Part shown: positions 53,171-62,351 of the stretch, one piece after another | How the letters are laid out: each line of letters starts with the position of its first letter | Numbering within the stretch: the stretch's first letter is position 1 | Source: Microvirga sp. | Lineage (GTDB): Bacteria; Pseudomonadota; Alphaproteobacteria; Rhizobiales; Beijerinckiaceae | Length of the DNA stretch: 64,000 bases | Direction of reading: 5' to 3' | Assembly (NCBI RefSeq): GCF_014699075.1 | Contig: NZ_JACXAB010000007.1 | Span: 212,022 to 276,021 of the forward strand | The notes under the pieces: generated by a model | What the model saw: the letters and a program-made list of their open reading frames with translations, nothing else | Database searches by the model: none | What the model was told of the DNA's origin: nothing | Translations under genes and position numbers: made by a program

Positions 53171-56100
53171 TTAGGTCGTCCGCGCCAGATCGCCGAGGAG
53201 GCTCGCCGCCACGGTGATCTTGGACAGGGTCAGGCCCGACGACACGATTCCGTCGACCGCGCTGCGGATGCGGTTGACGTCGGCGCCACGCTTCTCGCCC
53301 CAGGCGCGCACCGCCTCGTTGCCCGATATGTCCCCGGAGGACACCTCGGCGGTCAGGCCGCGATGGGCATAGGCGATGCTGTCGATGGCGCGGTCCAGCG
53401 CCAGGCGGTCGAAGTAATCGCTGACGCTGATTTCCTGCGCGGCACCGATGAGCGCGCCGAGGCGGAAGGAGGCTTCCAGCGCGAAGTGCGTGCAGGCGAT
53501 GTCGGCGACGGGCTTGCCCGTCTTCTGCGCCGTCTGCACGATGTCCGGCGCCGCCACGAGATCGGGCAGGGACGCGATGCGCCGCGCCAGGTCCTCAGGA
53601 ACGCCCTCGTCCACCAGGGCTTTCGCGCGGGCTTCCCACACCGCCTTGGCCTCGGGCGAGAGCGCATCTTGAAGGCTCTGCTCGACCTCAGCGATGCCGG
53701 CCCGGTAGGTGCCGATGATCTGGTCGAGGGAGTGGTTGGCGAAATCCACGTTGCGGATGAACCAGACAATCCGGTTCATGAGCAGGTCCTGCAACTCGCC
53801 GTAGAGGCGCAACTGCACCCGGCCCGGCACGATGCCGTCGAGGGCATCGATGGCGATGTTCATCTCGGTGAGATTGAAGGAATCGCGGGTGGCCGCGTAA
53901 GCCGCCGCGATGGTCGGCGCGTCCGCGCCGGTCTGGTCCACCAGGCGGGCCACCATGGTCGGGCCACCGCGGTTGATGATCGCGTTGGCGAGCTGCGTGG
54001 CGATGATCTCGCGCCGCAGGCGGTGGCTTGCGATCGCGTCGGGGAAACGCTCACGCATCTCGGCCGGGAAGTAGCGATCAAGCTCCTTGCCGAGATACGG
54101 ATCGTCCGGCACGGGGCTCTCGAGCAGCGCATCGTGCAGGGAGAGCTTGGCATAGGCCAAGAGCACCGCAAGCTCGGGCCGCGTCAGCGCCTCGCCGCGG
54201 CGGGCGCGCTCAGTAAGCGTCGAGTCGTCGGGCAGGTATTCCACGGCGCGGTTGAGGCGGCCCTGCGCTTCCAGCATGTGCATGAGCCGGCGCGCGAAGC
54301 CGAGATCGGCGAGACCCCGCTGCTCGGAGAGCGACAGCGCCAGACTCTGCAGGTAGTTGTTGCGCAGCACGAGGGCCGCGACATCCTCGGTCATGTCGGC
54401 GAGCAGCACATTGCGCTGCTCCTCCGAGAGGCGTCCGTCGCGCTCCGGCGTGGTCAGCGCGATCTTGATGTTCACCTCCACGTCGGAGGTGTTCACGCCC
54501 GCCGAATTGTCGATGGCATCCGTGTTGAGGCGCACGCCCTTCTGGGCCGCCTCGATGCGCCCGCGCTGGGTCATGCCCAGATTGGCGCCCTCGCCAATTA
54601 CCTTGGCGCGCACGTCCGGGCCGGTGATGCGGATCGCATCGTTGGCGCGGTCGCCCACCTGCTCGTCCGTCTCGGACGAGGCGCGCACATAAGTGCCGAT
54701 GCCGCCGAACCAGAGCAGGTCGACGCGGGCTTTCAGGATGGCGTTCATCACCTCGGCCGGCGTGGCCTCCGGCTTGTCGAGGTCGAGCAGCGCGCGCACT
54801 TCAGGTGAAAGCGGAATCGATTTCGCGTTGCGCGGGAAGATGCCGCCGCCCGCCGAGATCAGCGCCTTGTCGTAATCCTGCCAGCTGGAGCGGGGCAGAT
54901 TGAACAGGCGCTCGCGCTCCTTGAAGGTGGTCTCCGGGTCCGGGTTCGGATCGAGGAAGATGTCGCGGTGGTCGAAGGCCGCCACGAGCTTCAGCGCCCG
55001 CGACAGCAGCATGCCATTGCCGAACACGTCGCCCGACATGTCGCCCACGCCCGCCACCGTCACCGGCGTGGTCTGGATGTCGATGTCGATTTCGCGGAAG
55101 TGGCGCTTCACCGCCTCCCAGGCGCCGCGGGCCGTGATGCCCATCTTCTTATGGTCGTAGCCCTGGCTGCCGCCGGATGCGAAGGCATCGCCGAGCCAAT
55201 GGCCCTTCTCGATGGAGAGCGCGTTCGCCGTGTCGGAGAAGGTGGCCGTGCCCTTGTCGGCGGCGACCACGAGATAGGGATCGTCGCCGTCGTGGCGCAC
55301 CGTGTCCGGCGGCGGGACGATGCTGTCGCCCACGATATTGTCGGTGAGCTGCAGCATGGTGCGCACGAAGATGCGGTAGCTCTCGGTGCCCTCATTGAGC
55401 CAGGCCTGCCGGTCGCTCGCGGGCGGCAGGAGCTTGGGCACGAAGCCGCCCTTGGCGCCCACCGGCACGATCACGGCATTCTTGACCTGCTGCGCCTTCA
55501 CGAGGCCCAGCACCTCGGTGCGGAAATCCTGCGGCCGGTCGGACCAGCGCAGGCCTCCGCGCGCCACCTTGCCGAAGCGCAGGTGCACGCCTTCGACGCG
55601 GGGCGAGTAGACGAAGATTTCGTAGAGCGGCCTCGGCAGCGGCAAACCTTCCACCTTGGCGCATTCGAACTTGAACGCGATGGTCTGGCGCGGCAGGCCG
55701 TTGTCTTCCAGCTGGAAGAAGTTGGTCCGGGTCGCCGCATCGATCAGGTTGATGAAGCGGCGCAGGATGCGATCGTCGTCGAGGCTCGTGACCTGCTTCA
55801 GCTGCTCCTCGATGCGCTCGCGAATCACCGCCTCACCGGCCTCGCGGCCCTTCTCGTGACGCGGGTCGAAGCGCGCGTAAAAGAGCTTTACGAGATCGGC
55901 CACGATGGTGCCGTGGCGCGCGAGCGTTCCCGCGATGTAATCCTGCGAATAGGTGACCTGGATCTGGCGTAGGTAGCGGCCGAAGGCTCGAATCATCGCC
56001 ACATCGCGCCAGCCGAGGCCGGCTTCGAGCACCAGACGGTTGAAGCCGTCGGATTCCGCAAGGCCCCGGAACAGGGCAAGCAGCGCCGCCTCGATGAGCG

Positions 56101-57994
56101 CCTGGATCTCGTCGATGTTGATCGTGCCGCCGGCGGCACGCTCCAGGGTCATGTCGTGGAGCCACACCCGGTCGGAGCCGGTAAACGCCACGCGATAGGT
56201 TCGCTCGTTCACCACCCGGAAGCCGAGATTTTCCAGGAGCGGCACGCGGTCCGACAGGGGCAGCGCGACGTTGAGCGAGAAGACCTTGAGGTTCACGCGG
56301 GTGTCGCCGTCGCCTTCGCGGCGGTAAAGGTCAACGGCGCGGGGGCGGGCCTCGGAGAGCTGCTCCAGCAGGCTGATGTCCTGGATCACCTGCTCGGCCC
56401 CGAAGGCCTCGCGATAGGCGGCGCTGAACGCCTCGCCGTAGCGTGATGCGAGCGCGCGCGCCTTTGCGCCACCCACAGATGCGTCGAGTGCGTCGCGCAG
56501 CGCATCGCTCCAGGTGCGCACGATGGCGGAGATGCCTTTTTCCAAGGTCTCGCGGGGGACCTGCGGGGTCTGCCCCTCGTCGCGGCCGATGATGTAATGG
56601 GTGCGTGCGAGCGGACCTTCCGGATAGGACGGATAGGAGGCGGACACACGCCCCTCGTAGATGCCGGCGAGGAACTGGCCGATGCGCAGGCGGGCCTGCG
56701 TGTCGTAGCGGTCCTTCGGCACGAACACGAGAACCGACACGAAGCGGTCGAACTCGTCGGCGCGCGCCAGCACCCGCACCCGCGGGCGCTCCGACAGGTT
56801 CATGATGTCGATGGCGAAGTGGTAGAGCGTGTCCTCGTCGATCTGGAACAGCTCGTCGCGCGGATAATTCTCGAGCACGTTGAGAAGCGCGCGGCCCGCA
56901 TAGCTCGACGGGTCGAAGCCCGCGCGGGACGTGACCTTCGCCACCTTGTGGCGGAGATACGGCACTTCGCCGGTGGTGTTGGTGTAGGCGCTCGCGGTGA
57001 ACAGGCCGACGATGCGCAGCTCCCCCTGCAGATGGCCGTTGCCGTCGAAAAGCTTCACGCCGATGTAGTCGAGATGCGCCCGGCGGTGGACACGGGACTT
57101 CACGTTCGCCTTGGTGATGATGAGCGCCTGCGGACGCGCCAGGAAGGCGCGGATTTCCGGCGACATGGAGACCAGATCGCGGCCGCGGCGCAGCACGCGC
57201 ACGCTTGGATCGCGCAGGAGGCCAAGCCCTGAGCCTTCCACCGGGTCGGCCGCGGTGTCGCCGGACGGCAGGCGGTATTCGCGCAGGCCCAGGAAGGTGA
57301 AATTGTCCCGTGCGATCCAGTCGAGGAAGGCGATCGCCTCCTTTACCTCGTCGTCCGGCAGCGGCGGCGGGTTGAGGCGGTAATTGTGCACGATCTCGGT
57401 GACGCGCGCGCGCATGCCCGGCCAGTCGTGCACCGCGAGCGACACGTCGCCGTGGACCCGCCGAATGGCCTCGATAATTCCGGTGCGGGTTTCCACGTCG
57501 TCGATGCGGGGCAGGTGAATATGGATGAAGCTCTCGCGCTTTACGCCGAGCCGCAAGGCCGCCGTGGCCTCGCCCACGAGGCGGACCAGCGCACCGCCCG
57601 CGTCACGCTCCACGGCTAGGATCGGATGCGCCACGAGCAGCGGGTCGTAGCCCTGGTCGACGATCTCGGCGAGCGTCGAGTCCAGCAGGAAGGGCATGTT
57701 GTCGTTGACGATCTCGAGCACCGTCACGTCCTGGCGCCGACCATCGCGCTCGACCTCCACGTCGAGGAGGCGCACATCCGCGCCCTCGGCGGTGCGGGAG
57801 GCCTTGAGATGCTCGAAGGCTTCCGCTGCGAGATCCGCCAGGGACTGAGGCGAGTAGAAGGCGAGATCCTCGGACGGCACCCGCCCGTACAGATCGCGCA
57901 CGAAGGTCGGAGGGGTGGCCTTGTGTCCGGCTTCCAGCACGGCGACGGCTTCCGCCGTCAACTCGCTTCCGCTGGTGGGGGTATCCAGCTTCAT
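53171..57994 (-). CDS. gdhB: NAD-specific glutamate dehydrogenase, 180-kDa class
   Basis: The 1607-residue protein matches the giant L_180 class: a long N-terminal ACT-like regulatory part (about 1-700), a central Glu/Leu/Phe/Val dehydrogenase core (GAKGGFVPKLLPP substrate-binding Lys region, then nucleotide-binding VKVIGEGANLGMTQ-like stretch) and a C-terminal helical domain. It deaminates glutamate to 2-oxoglutarate with NAD in catabolism. The ATG at 57994 has AGAGGAT six bases upstream; a 14-codon longer start at 58036 is less likely. No partner genes adjoin. Confidence 0.96.
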   Translation of the reverse strand: MKLDTPTSGSELTAEAVAVLEAGHKATPPTFVRDLYGRVPSEDLAFYSPQSLADLAAEAFEHLKASRTAEGADVRLLDVEVERDGRRQDVTVLEIVNDNMPFLLDSTLAEIVDQGYDPLLVAHPILAVERDAGGALVRLVGEATAALRLGVKRESFIHIHLPRIDDVETRTGIIEAIRRVHGDVSLAVHDWPGMRARVTEIVHNYRLNPPPLPDDEVKEAIAFLDWIARDNFTFLGLREYRLPSGDTAADPVEGSGLGLLRDPSVRVLRRGRDLVSMSPEIRAFLARPQALIITKANVKSRVHRRAHLDYIGVKLFDGNGHLQGELRIVGLFTASAYTNTTGEVPYLRHKVAKVTSRAGFDPSSYAGRALLNVLENYPRDELFQIDEDTLYHFAIDIMNLSERPRVRVLARADEFDRFVSVLVFVPKDRYDTQARLRIGQFLAGIYEGRVSASYPSYPEGPLARTHYIIGRDEGQTPQVPRETLEKGISAIVRTWSDALRDALDASVGGAKARALASRYGEAFSAAYREAFGAEQVIQDISLLEQLSEARPRAVDLYRREGDGDTRVNLKVFSLNVALPLSDRVPLLENLGFRVVNERTYRVAFTGSDRVWLHDMTLERAAGGTINIDEIQALIEAALLALFRGLAESDGFNRLVLEAGLGWRDVAMIRAFGRYLRQIQVTYSQDYIAGTLARHGTIVADLVKLFYARFDPRHEKGREAGEAVIRERIEEQLKQVTSLDDDRILRRFINLIDAATRTNFFQLEDNGLPRQTIAFKFECAKVEGLPLPRPLYEIFVYSPRVEGVHLRFGKVARGGLRWSDRPQDFRTEVLGLVKAQQVKNAVIVPVGAKGGFVPKLLPPASDRQAWLNEGTESYRIFVRTMLQLTDNIVGDSIVPPPDTVRHDGDDPYLVVAADKGTATFSDTANALSIEKGHWLGDAFASGGSQGYDHKKMGITARGAWEAVKRHFREIDIDIQTTPVTVAGVGDMSGDVFGNGMLLSRALKLVAAFDHRDIFLDPNPDPETTFKERERLFNLPRSSWQDYDKALISAGGGIFPRNAKSIPLSPEVRALLDLDKPEATPAEVMNAILKARVDLLWFGGIGTYVRASSETDEQVGDRANDAIRITGPDVRAKVIGEGANLGMTQRGRIEAAQKGVRLNTDAIDNSAGVNTSDVEVNIKIALTTPERDGRLSEEQRNVLLADMTEDVAALVLRNNYLQSLALSLSEQRGLADLGFARRLMHMLEAQGRLNRAVEYLPDDSTLTERARRGEALTRPELAVLLAYAKLSLHDALLESPVPDDPYLGKELDRYFPAEMRERFPDAIASHRLRREIIATQLANAIINRGGPTMVARLVDQTGADAPTIAAAYAATRDSFNLTEMNIAIDALDGIVPGRVQLRLYGELQDLLMNRIVWFIRNVDFANHSLDQIIGTYRAGIAEVEQSLQDALSPEAKAVWEARAKALVDEGVPEDLARRIASLPDLVAAPDIVQTAQKTGKPVADIACTHFALEASFRLGALIGAAQEISVSDYFDRLALDRAIDSIAYAHRGLTAEVSSGDISGNEAVRAWGEKRGADVNRIRSAVDGIVSSGLTLSKITVAASLLGDLARTT

Positions 57995-58111
57995 GCGCGC
58001 ATCCTCTGATTGTCGTTGTTGCGGGAGCGTTGCCACAGAGCGGCAGGCGGCGCAAGAACAGCCTGCAGGAGCGCGCCACGTAGGGTTAAGTTATGGCAGC
58101 GCACGAACACT

Positions 58112-58465
58112 TTAGGCTGCCTGAGCACCTTGAGACGAAAGATTCGTATCGCCCCATTCCTTCATGGCCATGAGCACCGGCTCGAGACTCCGCCCGCGGG
58201 CCGACAGGGAATATTCGACTCGGGGCGGCACCTGGGCATAGACCGTGCGGATGATGAGCCCGTCGGCCTCCAGCTCGCGCAGCTGATGCGTGAGCATGCG
58301 CTGGGTGACCAGGGGCATCAGCCGCCGCAGCTCGTTGAAGCGCAAGGTCCCCCTCAAGAGTTTGTAGAGCACGATGATCTTCCACTTGCCCTCAATGAGG
58401 CTCAGCGTGCGCTCGACGGCGCATCCCTGAACTCCCGGAATCCTCGAAGACACCCTCGGCATCAC
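58112..58465 (-). CDS. HxlR-family transcriptional regulator
   Basis: The 117-residue winged-helix protein has the typical HxlR layout: CAVERTLSLIEGKWKIIVLYKLL near the start, then FNELRRLMPLVTQRMLTHQLREL and a wing RVEYSLSARGRSL. HxlR regulators respond to aldehydes, quinones or disulphide stress through the early Cys. It is divergent from the alcohol dehydrogenase gene across about 92 bases, and is the likely local regulator of it. Overlapping CTATG repeats lie in the gap. Confidence 0.9.
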   Translation of the reverse strand: MMPRVSSRIPGVQGCAVERTLSLIEGKWKIIVLYKLLRGTLRFNELRRLMPLVTQRMLTHQLRELEADGLIIRTVYAQVPPRVEYSLSARGRSLEPVLMAMKEWGDTNLSSQGAQAA

Positions 58466-58557
58466 GGTATCCTTTTTGACACTATGGGCTGTTTTTGTGC
58501 GTTCTTGCGGCTTTAGAGCCTATGCTCAACTATGGTTTCGTCAACTGGAGACACGTC

Positions 58558-59574
58558 ATGCGCGCCGTCGGCTATCAGCAATCGCTTCCCATCGACCAGG
58601 ATGCCTCCCTTATCAACGTCGACCTGCCCCAGCCTGAACCAGGGCCGCGGGACCTTCTGGTCGAGATCAAGGCGGTGTCCCTGAACCCGGTCGACACCAA
58701 GGTCCGCATGCGGGCCCAACCCGAGCCGGGCGGCGTGAAGGTGCTGGGATTCGACGCCGCCGGCATCGTGCGCGGCATCGGCGCGGAGGTCTCGCTCTTC
58801 AAGGAAGGCGATGAGGTGTTCTATGCTGGCGCCATCACCCGGCCCGGCACCAATGCGGAATTCCATGTGGTTGACGAGCGGCTGGTGGGGAGAAAGCCCC
58901 AATCCCTCAGCTTCGAGGAAGCGGCCGCCCTGCCGCTCACCACGCTGACCGCCTGGGAGACCCTGTTCGACCGGCTCGACGTGAAGCGCCCGGTCAAGGG
59001 CGCGGCCAATGCCCTTCTGATCGTCGGTGCCGCCGGCGGCGTGGGCTCCGTCGCCCTTCAGCTGGCGCGCCACCTCACGGATCTCACCGTGATCGCCACG
59101 GCCTCGCGTCCGGAAACGCAAGCCTGGGCTAAAGAACTCGGGGCCCATCATGTGATCGATCACAGCCAGCCTCTCGCCGCCCAGGTGGAGGCGCTCGGAA
59201 TCGGCGCACCGGCCTTCGTGTTCTCGATCACCCACACGGACACGCATTTTCCCGAGATCGCCAAGGCGATCGCGCCCCAGGGCCGCTTCGCGCTCATCGA
59301 CGACCCGAAGATGCCCCTCGACATCAGCCTGCTGAAGGGCAAGAGCGTATCGATCCACTGGGAATCCATGTTCACCCGCTCGACCTTCCAGACCGCCGAC
59401 ATGGAGCGCCAGCACGAGATCCTGACCGAAGCCGCACGCCTTGTGGATGCGGGAACGATCAGGACGACGCTGTCGGATGTGATCGGGCCGATCAATGCGG
59501 CCAATCTCAAGCGGGCGCACGCGCTCATCGAGAGCGGCCGCACGCGGGGCAAGATCGTGCTGTCGGGATTTTGA
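58558..59574 (+). CDS. Zinc-type alcohol dehydrogenase/quinone oxidoreductase family protein
   Basis: The 338-residue MDR-superfamily protein begins MRAVGYQQSLPIDQDASLIN, has a GroES-like N-terminal half and a Rossmann NAD(P) motif VGAAGGVGSVALQLARHL. The catalytic zinc ligands of classical alcohol dehydrogenases are absent, so a zinc-free quinone/enone reductase role is likelier. CTGGAG precedes the ATG at 58558. It is paired with the divergent HxlR regulator, suggesting induction by electrophiles. Confidence 0.9.
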   Translation: MRAVGYQQSLPIDQDASLINVDLPQPEPGPRDLLVEIKAVSLNPVDTKVRMRAQPEPGGVKVLGFDAAGIVRGIGAEVSLFKEGDEVFYAGAITRPGTNAEFHVVDERLVGRKPQSLSFEEAAALPLTTLTAWETLFDRLDVKRPVKGAANALLIVGAAGGVGSVALQLARHLTDLTVIATASRPETQAWAKELGAHHVIDHSQPLAAQVEALGIGAPAFVFSITHTDTHFPEIAKAIAPQGRFALIDDPKMPLDISLLKGKSVSIHWESMFTRSTFQTADMERQHEILTEAARLVDAGTIRTTLSDVIGPINAANLKRAHALIESGRTRGKIVLSGF

Positions 59575-59591
59575 GGGTCTTCTGATTCCCA

Positions 59592-59627
59592 TGCCGTCAT
59601 CACCGGCCTTATGCCGGTGATCCCGCT
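59592..59627. repeat. Small hairpin repeat after the dehydrogenase gene
   Basis: GTCATCACCGGC and GCCGGTGATC arms resemble those at 52906-52932. It could also terminate the dehydrogenase transcript weakly. Confidence 0.5.
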
Positions 59628-59641
59628 TCAACGCACTCTCA

Positions 59642-59745
59642 CCTCATCCTGAGGAGGTCGCTTGAGCGACCGTCTCGAAGGAGCCTCCAGCGCCCTCTGG
59701 ATGATCCTTCGAGACGCAGCCTCACGGCTGCTCCTCAGGATGAGG
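59642..59745. repeat. Long palindromic repeat, family 2 copy B
   Basis: CCTCATCCTGAGGAGG opens and CTCCTCAGGATGAGG closes the element; the inner arms GTCTCGAAGGA and TCCTTCGAGACGCAGCC are shared with 45917-46025. It contributes a spurious open frame on the plus strand. Confidence 0.85.
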
Positions 59746-59816
59746 GCCGTGTTTCCTGACATGAGAATGGCCATGGCGTTGAGACAGCAAGAATTCTTGC
59801 GTCACTCGTCGGCGAC

Positions 59817-59945
59817 AAAAAGAAAAGGCTGCCCCGTAAGGCAGCCTTGTGTCTCGACGTGGCCCGGCTCTCCAAACGACCCGGAGGGCTGGGGGGCTGA
59901 CGTGTCCAAGCCATTCGATGAGCCGGGCCGTCGAGGCAACTTAAG
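59817..59945 (-). ncRNA. Small structured RNA candidate with its own terminator
   Basis: On the minus strand a long rod is closed by 59920-59935 pairing with 59853-59870 (GGCCCGGCTC with GAGCCGGGCC and CTCGAC with GTCGAG, two-base bulge). Past it is an intrinsic terminator: AAGGCTGCC/GGCAGCCTT (59848-59840 with 59833-59825) followed by TTTTCTTTTT. No protein gene precedes this terminator on that strand. A TTGGAG/TGCTTA pair upstream could be the promoter. The roughly 120-base length and the rod with open centre resemble 6S-type or other abundant small RNAs, but no class is recognised with confidence. Confidence 0.5.
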
Positions 59946-60096
59946 CATTTACGGGGTTCAGTGCGGCTCCAATTCGGCACGAATGAGGCAGGAATAAGAT
60001 TTGCAAAGGAAGCGGTGATTCATTGTGTCCCGACGGGTTGATCCGGTAGCCGCCTAAGCCCATCATCAGACCATGTTAACAGCCATGGGAGGCGTC

Positions 60097-60477
60097 ATGA
60101 GCGAAGGTGACATCGCGGAGCCGCTGCGCGGCGGCTCGAGCCAGGGCACAGCCCATATCGTGCCCTTCCCCGCCGCGCCGAAACAGGTGTCCTTCGACCG
60201 CTCCGAGTTGCAGGCCATTCTCAACCTCTATGGCCGCATGGTGGCCGCCGGCGAGTGGCGCGATTACGCCATCGACTTCATGCCGGACAAGGCCGTGTTC
60301 TCGATCTTCCGCCGCACCTCGGAAATGCCCCTCTACCGCATCGAGAAAGACCCGAAACTCGCCAAGAAACAGGGCGCGTATTCGGTTATCGTCTCGACGG
60401 GCCTGATCCTCAAGCGCGGGCACGAACTCGACCGCGTGCTGCGCGTGCTCGAAAAGCCGAAGGTGGTGGCGAACTAG
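60097..60477 (+). CDS. DUF2794 domain protein
   Basis: The 126-residue protein has a disordered start and then the DUF2794 core: VSFDRSELQAILNLYGRMVA, GEWRDYAIDF and ALYRIEKDPKLAKKQG-like text (residues about 32-110). The family is alphaproteobacterial and uncharacterised. The ATG at 60097 has GGGAGG close upstream; an ATG at 60073 is possible. It overlaps the convergent MFS stop by four bases. Confidence 0.9.
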   Translation: MSEGDIAEPLRGGSSQGTAHIVPFPAAPKQVSFDRSELQAILNLYGRMVAAGEWRDYAIDFMPDKAVFSIFRRTSEMPLYRIEKDPKLAKKQGAYSVIVSTGLILKRGHELDRVLRVLEKPKVVAN

Positions 60478-61721
60478 CGCCGATCCGTATCCTGCGGCAG
60501 GGCGAGAAGCCACAGGCTCGACGTGATGATCCCTAAGGAGCCCATCCAGAGCACGGCCCTGATGCCGATCCAATCCGCCACGAACCCGGCCGTGAGAGCT
60601 GCGATGAGTCCGAGCCCGCCGGTCAGAAGATGCACCGTACCGGCCTCACGCCCGCGTAAGGCATCGGGGGTCACCGTCTGGCGCAGCACGGTGGCGTTGG
60701 TGGAGAAGGCCACCCAGAGGCCATCGCCGAACAGCTGGCTGATGCACAGCGCTCCGGCGGCGACCCAGAGGGGCCCCTGGGCCAGGGGAATGAAGCAGGT
60801 CACGAGGCCGTAGGCCAGCAGCGCGCCGATGAGAACCCGGCGGACGGGAAAGCGCCGTCCGGCCCAGGCGGCCAGCCGCGCCCCGATCAGGCCGCTGATG
60901 CCGCCGAGCGCCACAATGAACCCGAGGACGCCCGGCTGGATGCCGAGATCACGGACCGCATAGAGCACGTAGAGCGGCGCGAAGAGGCTCAGGAAGAAGG
61001 TGAGTGTCGCAAGGCACAAAGTGAGCGGCCTGAGCACCGGATGCCTGAACACGAAGCGCAGGCCCTCCCGCGTCTCGCGCCACAGGTCGGGCGCATGTTC
61101 GCCGGTGACGAGGGGCGGCTCGGGCCGCTTGATCGAGGCGAGCAGCACGGCGGACCAGAGATACGACAGGGCATCGAACAGGATGGCGAACGGCGCCGTC
61201 AGGGCCTGGATCGCGACGCCTGCGAGAGCAGGACCGGCGATCTCCGCCACCGCATCGGTGGTGGCGAGCTTCGCGTTGCCCTCCAGAAGCTGGTCCTTCT
61301 CCACCACGGTGGGCAGATAGGCATTGTCGGCGGTCTGGAAGACCATGGAGAACAGGGCCACGGCGGTTGCGACGCCGATCACCTGACCGATGGTGATGGC
61401 GTCACACCACGCCATCACCGGCAGGGTGAGCAGCACGGCGGCACGCAGCAGGTCGGCCATGATGAGGACGCGCCGGCGCCGCGTGCGGTCGATCCAGGCG
61501 CCCACGAAGGGGCTGAGGAGCACGCCCGGCAGCATGCTCAACGCCACGAGAACACCGAGATCCGTCGCCGAGGCATCGAGGGTGAGCGCCGCGATGATCG
61601 GCAGCCCTTCGCGGGTGAAGCGCGTGCCGATGGCTGACAGCGTCTGCGCGCCCCACAGGCGCATGAAATCCGGGTTCTGCCACAGACCGTCCTTCGGTCT
61701 GCGGATCATGGTGGTGAGCAT
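60474..61721 (-). CDS. MFS transporter, MFS_3 (enterobactin-exporter-like) family
   Basis: The 415-residue protein has about twelve membrane helices, the opening LWQNPDFMRLWGAQTLSAIG and the loop DRTRRRRVLIMADLLRA, which fit the MFS_3 family of multidrug or siderophore exporters. The substrate is unknown. It lies 9 bases downstream of the acetyltransferase gene on the same strand, so the two may form an operon, possibly for antibiotic resistance. Confidence 0.88.
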   Translation of the reverse strand: MLTTMIRRPKDGLWQNPDFMRLWGAQTLSAIGTRFTREGLPIIAALTLDASATDLGVLVALSMLPGVLLSPFVGAWIDRTRRRRVLIMADLLRAAVLLTLPVMAWCDAITIGQVIGVATAVALFSMVFQTADNAYLPTVVEKDQLLEGNAKLATTDAVAEIAGPALAGVAIQALTAPFAILFDALSYLWSAVLLASIKRPEPPLVTGEHAPDLWRETREGLRFVFRHPVLRPLTLCLATLTFFLSLFAPLYVLYAVRDLGIQPGVLGFIVALGGISGLIGARLAAWAGRRFPVRRVLIGALLAYGLVTCFIPLAQGPLWVAAGALCISQLFGDGLWVAFSTNATVLRQTVTPDALRGREAGTVHLLTGGLGLIAALTAGFVADWIGIRAVLWMGSLGIITSSLWLLALPQDTDRR

Positions 61722-61730
61722 CGTTGAGTC

Positions 61731-62267
61731 TCAGGTAACAGGCCGCGTTGGCGGCGCGGCCGTGCCGCGCCCAAGCGGGCGCTGCATCAGCACCGTGGAG
61801 AGCCAGCGCCCTTGCTTGTAGCCGATGCCCTTGAGAATGCCTGCAGGCTCGAAGCCGAGGCTTCTGTGCAGCCCGATGGAGCCGTGCGAATCCTCATCGC
61901 CGATGACCGCCACCATGAGCCGGAAATCCAGCGCCTCGCATTGCTCGATCAGCGCCACGAGGAGCGCGCGCCCGACGCCCTGCCCCTGTGCCGACGGCGC
62001 AATGTAGATCGAGTCTTCAACCGTCGAACGGTAGGCAGGTCGCGTGCGATAGGCGCTTGCATAGGCATAGCCCAAAACGTCGCCATCCCTCTCTGCGACG
62101 AGATAGGGGTAGCCGCCTTCCACGATGTCATCGCGGCGGCGAGCCATCTCGGCTTCCGGTGGCGGCTCGAGCTCGAACGAGGCAGTGCCGTGCGTGACCG
62201 CGTGGGCATAGATGGCCGCGATGGCGGGAATATCGGTTTCACGGGACGGGCGGATGACGAGGCTCAT
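61731..62267 (-). CDS. GNAT acetyltransferase, phosphinothricin-acetyltransferase-like
   Basis: The 178-residue protein begins MSLVIRPSRETDIPAIAAIY and has the PAT-family text AVTHGTASFELEPPP, YVYASAYRTRPAYRSTVEDS-type and APSAQGQGVGRALL (acetyl-CoA loop). Such enzymes acetylate phosphinothricin, methionine sulfone/sulfoximine or similar. It heads a two-gene unit with an MFS exporter, a plausible modification-and-export pair. Confidence 0.9.
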   Translation of the reverse strand: MSLVIRPSRETDIPAIAAIYAHAVTHGTASFELEPPPEAEMARRRDDIVEGGYPYLVAERDGDVLGYAYASAYRTRPAYRSTVEDSIYIAPSAQGQGVGRALLVALIEQCEALDFRLMVAVIGDEDSHGSIGLHRSLGFEPAGILKGIGYKQGRWLSTVLMQRPLGRGTAAPPTRPVT

Positions 62268-62351
62268 GCGTGTTCTCTAGACCATGTTTGGGTCGCTGCG
62301 GAAGTGGCAGCCTCGCGCCGGGGCTGTCTTTATTCCTGCGCCAGGATTAGC

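Noticed and set aside
59662..59997. Plus-strand frame of 111 codons
   Set aside because: It starts inside a palindromic repeat and crosses the small-RNA candidate; the translation has no family features.
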